This document shows, one piece after another, positions 60,990 through 64,000 of a DNA stretch of 64,000 nucleotides. This stretch comes from JALZUE01 sp051251725 (lineage in GTDB: Bacteria > Pseudomonadota > Gammaproteobacteria > Enterobacterales > Alteromonadaceae). Below the pieces are notes generated by a model. The model did not search any database. It saw only the letters and a list, made by a program, of their open reading frames with translations, and was not told the origin of the DNA. A program made the position numbers and the translations under genes. The stretch lies in assembly GCA_051251725.1 (NCBI GenBank), contig JBPOFN010000004.1, positions 1 to 64,000 of the forward strand, read 5' to 3'. Positions within the stretch are counted from its first letter, which is position 1; each line of letters begins with the position of its first letter.

Positions 60990-61286
60990 TTAAGTAAACA
61001 AAATAAGATAAATACTTAACGCTAACATCATTGAGCATAACATTAAGACATTATTACGCATTTTTAACTTTCCTGATTTATAAACAGTCCGCAAGCGCTG
61101 TACGAGAAAACAAACTAGGACGCTGGTCAAAGCGATTGTCAGGTGGGTAAAAATAGTTACGCTGCGTAAGTTTTCATCAACCAGAAAAACGGGACCACTG
61201 AGAGTGACAAAAAACAGATCTAAAACAGAAATATGTAAAAAGAGGATCAGGCTTACTAAAGCGTATTTTCGAGTAGAAATTGTCAT
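60990..61286 (-). CDS. Small multi-pass membrane protein
   Basis: A 98-residue hydrophobic protein with three membrane helices (about 8-30, 44-64, 78-97) and a basic loop (RLRTVYKSGKLKMRNN). I cannot assign a family. It follows the rraA gene in the same direction by 58 bases and could be in its operon. Confidence 0.55.
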   Translation of the reverse strand: MTISTRKYALVSLILFLHISVLDLFFVTLSGPVFLVDENLRSVTIFTHLTIALTSVLVCFLVQRLRTVYKSGKLKMRNNVLMLCSMMLALSIYLILFT

Positions 61287-61344
61287 TAATTAAATAATCG
61301 GTAATTAAGTCTAAGCATTAACAATGCTGAAAAAACGCGTGTGA

Positions 61345-61830
61345 TTATTCTATATCTAACGCGTCAGGAGAAAGAATAATGCCGGTATTGTCAGCATAAA
61401 TATGATCATCAGGTAATATTGATACGCCGGCAAAGTTTACCGCGACATCGATTTCACCATCATTGTTATCAGTTGCTCCAACAGGAATGGATAATAATGC
61501 TTGAATGCCAATGTTAACGTCTTCTAAGGCATCAACATCTCGCACACTGCCATAACAGATAATACCTTCCCAGCCGTTTTTAGCTGCAGCTTCGGCAATA
61601 TAAATATCAACCAGTGCACGACGTGATGAACCCCCACCATCAATCACTAAAATTTTTCCGGTGCCGTCTTTTTCGACCGCTTGGCAAATTAAACCATTAT
61701 TCTCAAAACACTTTATAGTGACAACCATGCCGCCAAATGAACTTCTGCCACCGTAATTACTAAATACGGGTTCGACAACATCTATAAGGTCTGCATAAAT
61801 ATTACATAATTCAGAGGTGTTATATTCCAT
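61345..61830 (-). CDS. rraA: Ribonuclease E activity regulator RraA
   Basis: RraA (161 residues) binds RNase E and the DEAD helicase RhlB and dampens mRNA decay. Family signatures are VIDGGGSSRRALV and GIICYGSVRDVDALEDVNIG; the fold is the RraA/HMG-aldolase-like alpha-beta ring. Length matches E. coli RraA. An A/T-rich gap with no SD-clear partner lies upstream. Confidence 0.95.
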   Translation of the reverse strand: MEYNTSELCNIYADLIDVVEPVFSNYGGRSSFGGMVVTIKCFENNGLICQAVEKDGTGKILVIDGGGSSRRALVDIYIAEAAAKNGWEGIICYGSVRDVDALEDVNIGIQALLSIPVGATDNNDGEIDVAVNFAGVSILPDDHIYADNTGIILSPDALDIE

Positions 61831-61998
61831 GAAGTTCTACCAATTAATTTGCATAACAAGATAGTGCCAGTATAGCGGCTTGGTTTTTATCCACAATATA
61901 CTTATTGAACTTTTACCAAATAAACGGGCTTGTATTTGCGTTGAAAAATCTATTTAATGATTTGAAGACGAACATTTTTATTATAAAGATTCGATTTG

Positions 61999-63999
61999 AT
62001 GTCGGCATACTTTTTTGCACAACCATTTTTATACTTTAGCTTAAGTCTAGTTTTTGCTGTGCTGACCTTTTTGCTGTGGTTTTTTTATCAGGGCTTTGGC
62101 AGACAATACGTTAAATTATGGATGTTAAGCTTACTGTCATTAAGTATTAGTTATACTTGCTTGGCGTTATTGTTAACCGCGCAGCAAAACGCCAATACTG
62201 ATTGGTATAATTTTATTGCGACCCTGCTTCATAAATTATTTTTGTATTGGTTTGTGTTGTTATTCCTACATGGATTATTTTCAGTCAAACTGAAACGGCA
62301 TTTTTCCAATCGATTTTTATTTTCAACGGCCTGTATTGTTGCTTTAACAGCTATTTTGTCGGTTTCTTTTTGTGCTTTTGATCCGCTTGCTGTTTTTAAC
62401 CGTTTTTATTTAAGAGAAAGCTTGCCAGCCTTTATTTTCGGTTGTGCGTTTTTTAGCAGTAGTTTATTGCTTTTAGTGCATGCTCCTTTCTTTTTTGCCG
62501 GCCGAATTCTTATGATATTAACGGCGATTATTGGTTTACGGTATTTGTTGTTTTCCTTTTCTTCTATTATTTTTCTAACTCATGATGTCTTTAGAGAGTT
62601 TATTAAACTCTTACCTTATTTTGATTTGGCGAGCCATACCATATTAGGTTTTTCGATATTAATTTGGATGCAAGGCGCTGAACGTAAAAGTGCAATTATG
62701 GCGATTAATCGCGCGCAATATCTGGGTAAACATGATCCATTAACAGGTGTGATGAATCGTGATCAAGTACTAGAAACATTGCCTGAAGCTATGTTTCATG
62801 CCGATAAAAGTGGTGCCAGCATAGGTATATTTTTAATTGATATTAAACGCTTTAAGTTTATCAATGATAGCTATGGCTTAACAACAGGTGATTATATCTT
62901 GGGTGAAATTGCCGATAGATTAAGTCAAAGTGTTTTATTGCCAAATATTGTCGGTCGCTTAAGTGGTGACTTATTTGTTTTTACCGTTGAATTGTATGAC
63001 CAAGAAGACGAGAAAAAAGCCTCAGCACATCTACATGAATTGATCGGCCGAAGTTATATTTTTGATAATAATGAAATCGTTTTACAATGCCGAATCGGTT
63101 ATTGCGTTTACCCTGATCAAGGTAATCAAGCCGAACATTTATTACAACAAGCGCAATTAGCGTTGACCCAAGCGGCAGAAGAAAAAATTGATACCGTGAT
63201 GTATTGTGATGGCATGCAAGAACTTGGCAGGCATTTATTAACGGTTGAAACTGAATTACGTAAAGCGCTAGGCAATAATGAATTTGTACTTTATTTTCAG
63301 CCGCAACTTAACTTGAACACTAATCGGCTTGAAGGTGTTGAAGCTTTGGTTAGGTGGCAGCATCCTGATCGAGGGATAATCATGCCAGGTGACTTTTTAC
63401 CCGATATTGAAGCGCTAAATTTAAATAGCCAATTGGATGAATACGTCTTAGAAAAGGCCTGCCAAAAAATAGCACAATGGATAAAAACTTATCAGCGTAA
63501 AATTAATGTCGCGGTCAATATTACGGTGGTTGAGTTTCAAAATCCGCAACTGGTGGCGCGTATTCAATCACTATTATTTAAATACGATATTCCTGCCAAA
63601 TGTCTCGAGCTAGAAATTACCGAAAGCGTGGTGATGACAGATATTAACTCAGCGATGAATACTATCGTGCAATTGCAAAATATGGGTATTAAAGTTTCAA
63701 TTGATGATTTTGGCACTGGCTATTCGTCATTAGCCTATTTACGTGATTTACCTATCGATAAAATTAAAATTGATCGTAGTTTCATTCAATATGTCAGTAA
63801 AAATGATTCAGACGTTATGATAGTAAAAGCAATGATAAAATTATCCCATGGCTTAGGAAAAAGAGTATTAGCTGAAGGGGTAGAAGATGCACATCAATTG
63901 GAGTTACTGAGGAATCTTAATTGTGACGCCGTGCAAGGTTTTTATATCGCTAAACCACTAGCAGAATATGATCTTGTTAAGTATCTAAAACGTAAGTAG
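61999..63999 (+). CDS. Membrane EAL phosphodiesterase with degenerate GGDEF
   Basis: A 666-residue inner membrane protein with about seven helices (about 5-225), a GGDEF domain (about 245-405) and an EAL domain (about 425-665). The GGDEF motif is altered to SGDLF (in GRLSGDLFVF, about 320), with no RxxD site, so it probably does not make c-di-GMP but may bind GTP. The EAL side is intact: GVEALVRW, NITVVEF, LEITES, DDFGTGYSSL, KIDRSF and AEGVE. A c-di-GMP phosphodiesterase is the best call. ATG 61999 is preferred to TTG 61996. It ends one base before the window edge. Confidence 0.92.
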   Translation: MSAYFFAQPFLYFSLSLVFAVLTFLLWFFYQGFGRQYVKLWMLSLLSLSISYTCLALLLTAQQNANTDWYNFIATLLHKLFLYWFVLLFLHGLFSVKLKRHFSNRFLFSTACIVALTAILSVSFCAFDPLAVFNRFYLRESLPAFIFGCAFFSSSLLLLVHAPFFFAGRILMILTAIIGLRYLLFSFSSIIFLTHDVFREFIKLLPYFDLASHTILGFSILIWMQGAERKSAIMAINRAQYLGKHDPLTGVMNRDQVLETLPEAMFHADKSGASIGIFLIDIKRFKFINDSYGLTTGDYILGEIADRLSQSVLLPNIVGRLSGDLFVFTVELYDQEDEKKASAHLHELIGRSYIFDNNEIVLQCRIGYCVYPDQGNQAEHLLQQAQLALTQAAEEKIDTVMYCDGMQELGRHLLTVETELRKALGNNEFVLYFQPQLNLNTNRLEGVEALVRWQHPDRGIIMPGDFLPDIEALNLNSQLDEYVLEKACQKIAQWIKTYQRKINVAVNITVVEFQNPQLVARIQSLLFKYDIPAKCLELEITESVVMTDINSAMNTIVQLQNMGIKVSIDDFGTGYSSLAYLRDLPIDKIKIDRSFIQYVSKNDSDVMIVKAMIKLSHGLGKRVLAEGVEDAHQLELLRNLNCDAVQGFYIAKPLAEYDLVKYLKRK

Positions 64000-64000
64000 A

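Overview
The window is AT-rich DNA from a marine gammaproteobacterium of the order Alteromonadales, most likely a Colwelliaceae member (Colwellia, Thalassotalea or a relative). The evidence is the complete S10-spc-alpha ribosomal gene order, the glnA-ntrB-ntrC cluster, DUF4124, DUF2959, DUF3581 and DUF2797 proteins typical of this order, and many c-di-GMP proteins. The genus is inferred from protein recognition, not from a search.

Layout. 1-322: the 3' end of an rRNA operon with two tandem 5S genes. 355-1813: epmA and a MerC-type membrane protein. 1901-11278: a nitrogen block with ntrC, ntrB, a DUF4124 gene and type I glnA on the minus strand, bipA on the plus strand, and a type III glutamine synthetase on the minus strand. 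11760-20054: two small ORFs, rluF, a second-type elongation factor G, a 7TMR-DISM diguanylate cyclase, a sugar-lactone-oxidase-like flavoprotein and a DUF2959/small membrane protein pair. 20206-25411: the S10 operon with its promoter, an L4-type leader and a terminator. 25412-31674: a foreign-looking insert between rpsQ and rplN. 31675-40338: the spc and alpha operons with spc promoter, S4-responsive alpha leader and final terminator. 40435-64000: a mixed chromosomal region with c-di-GMP proteins, two HDOD paralogues, a sodium symporter, a periplasmic DNA ligase, a TonB receptor, pip-dtd, PhzF, rraA, and a 38-unit heptanucleotide tandem array.

The most unusual part is the insert in the ribosomal supercluster. 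It holds a MITE-like element, an HlyD/CvaA-type membrane-fusion protein, the first 104 residues of a C39 peptidase-ABC exporter that then stops, a 59-residue double-glycine bacteriocin-like precursor at 27656-27835, a candidate immunity protein with a zinc ribbon and two membrane helices, and a pitrilysin-type protease. It reads as a class II microcin/bacteriocin locus whose exporter lost its catalytic His/Asp, membrane and ATPase parts. The peptide and the adaptor are still open.

Other notable items are a GGDEF-EAL protein with both active sites destroyed (58426-60528), the exactly in-register 7-bp array (60702-60967), glutamine synthetases of two families flanking bipA, and well-preserved S10 and alpha autoregulatory leaders.
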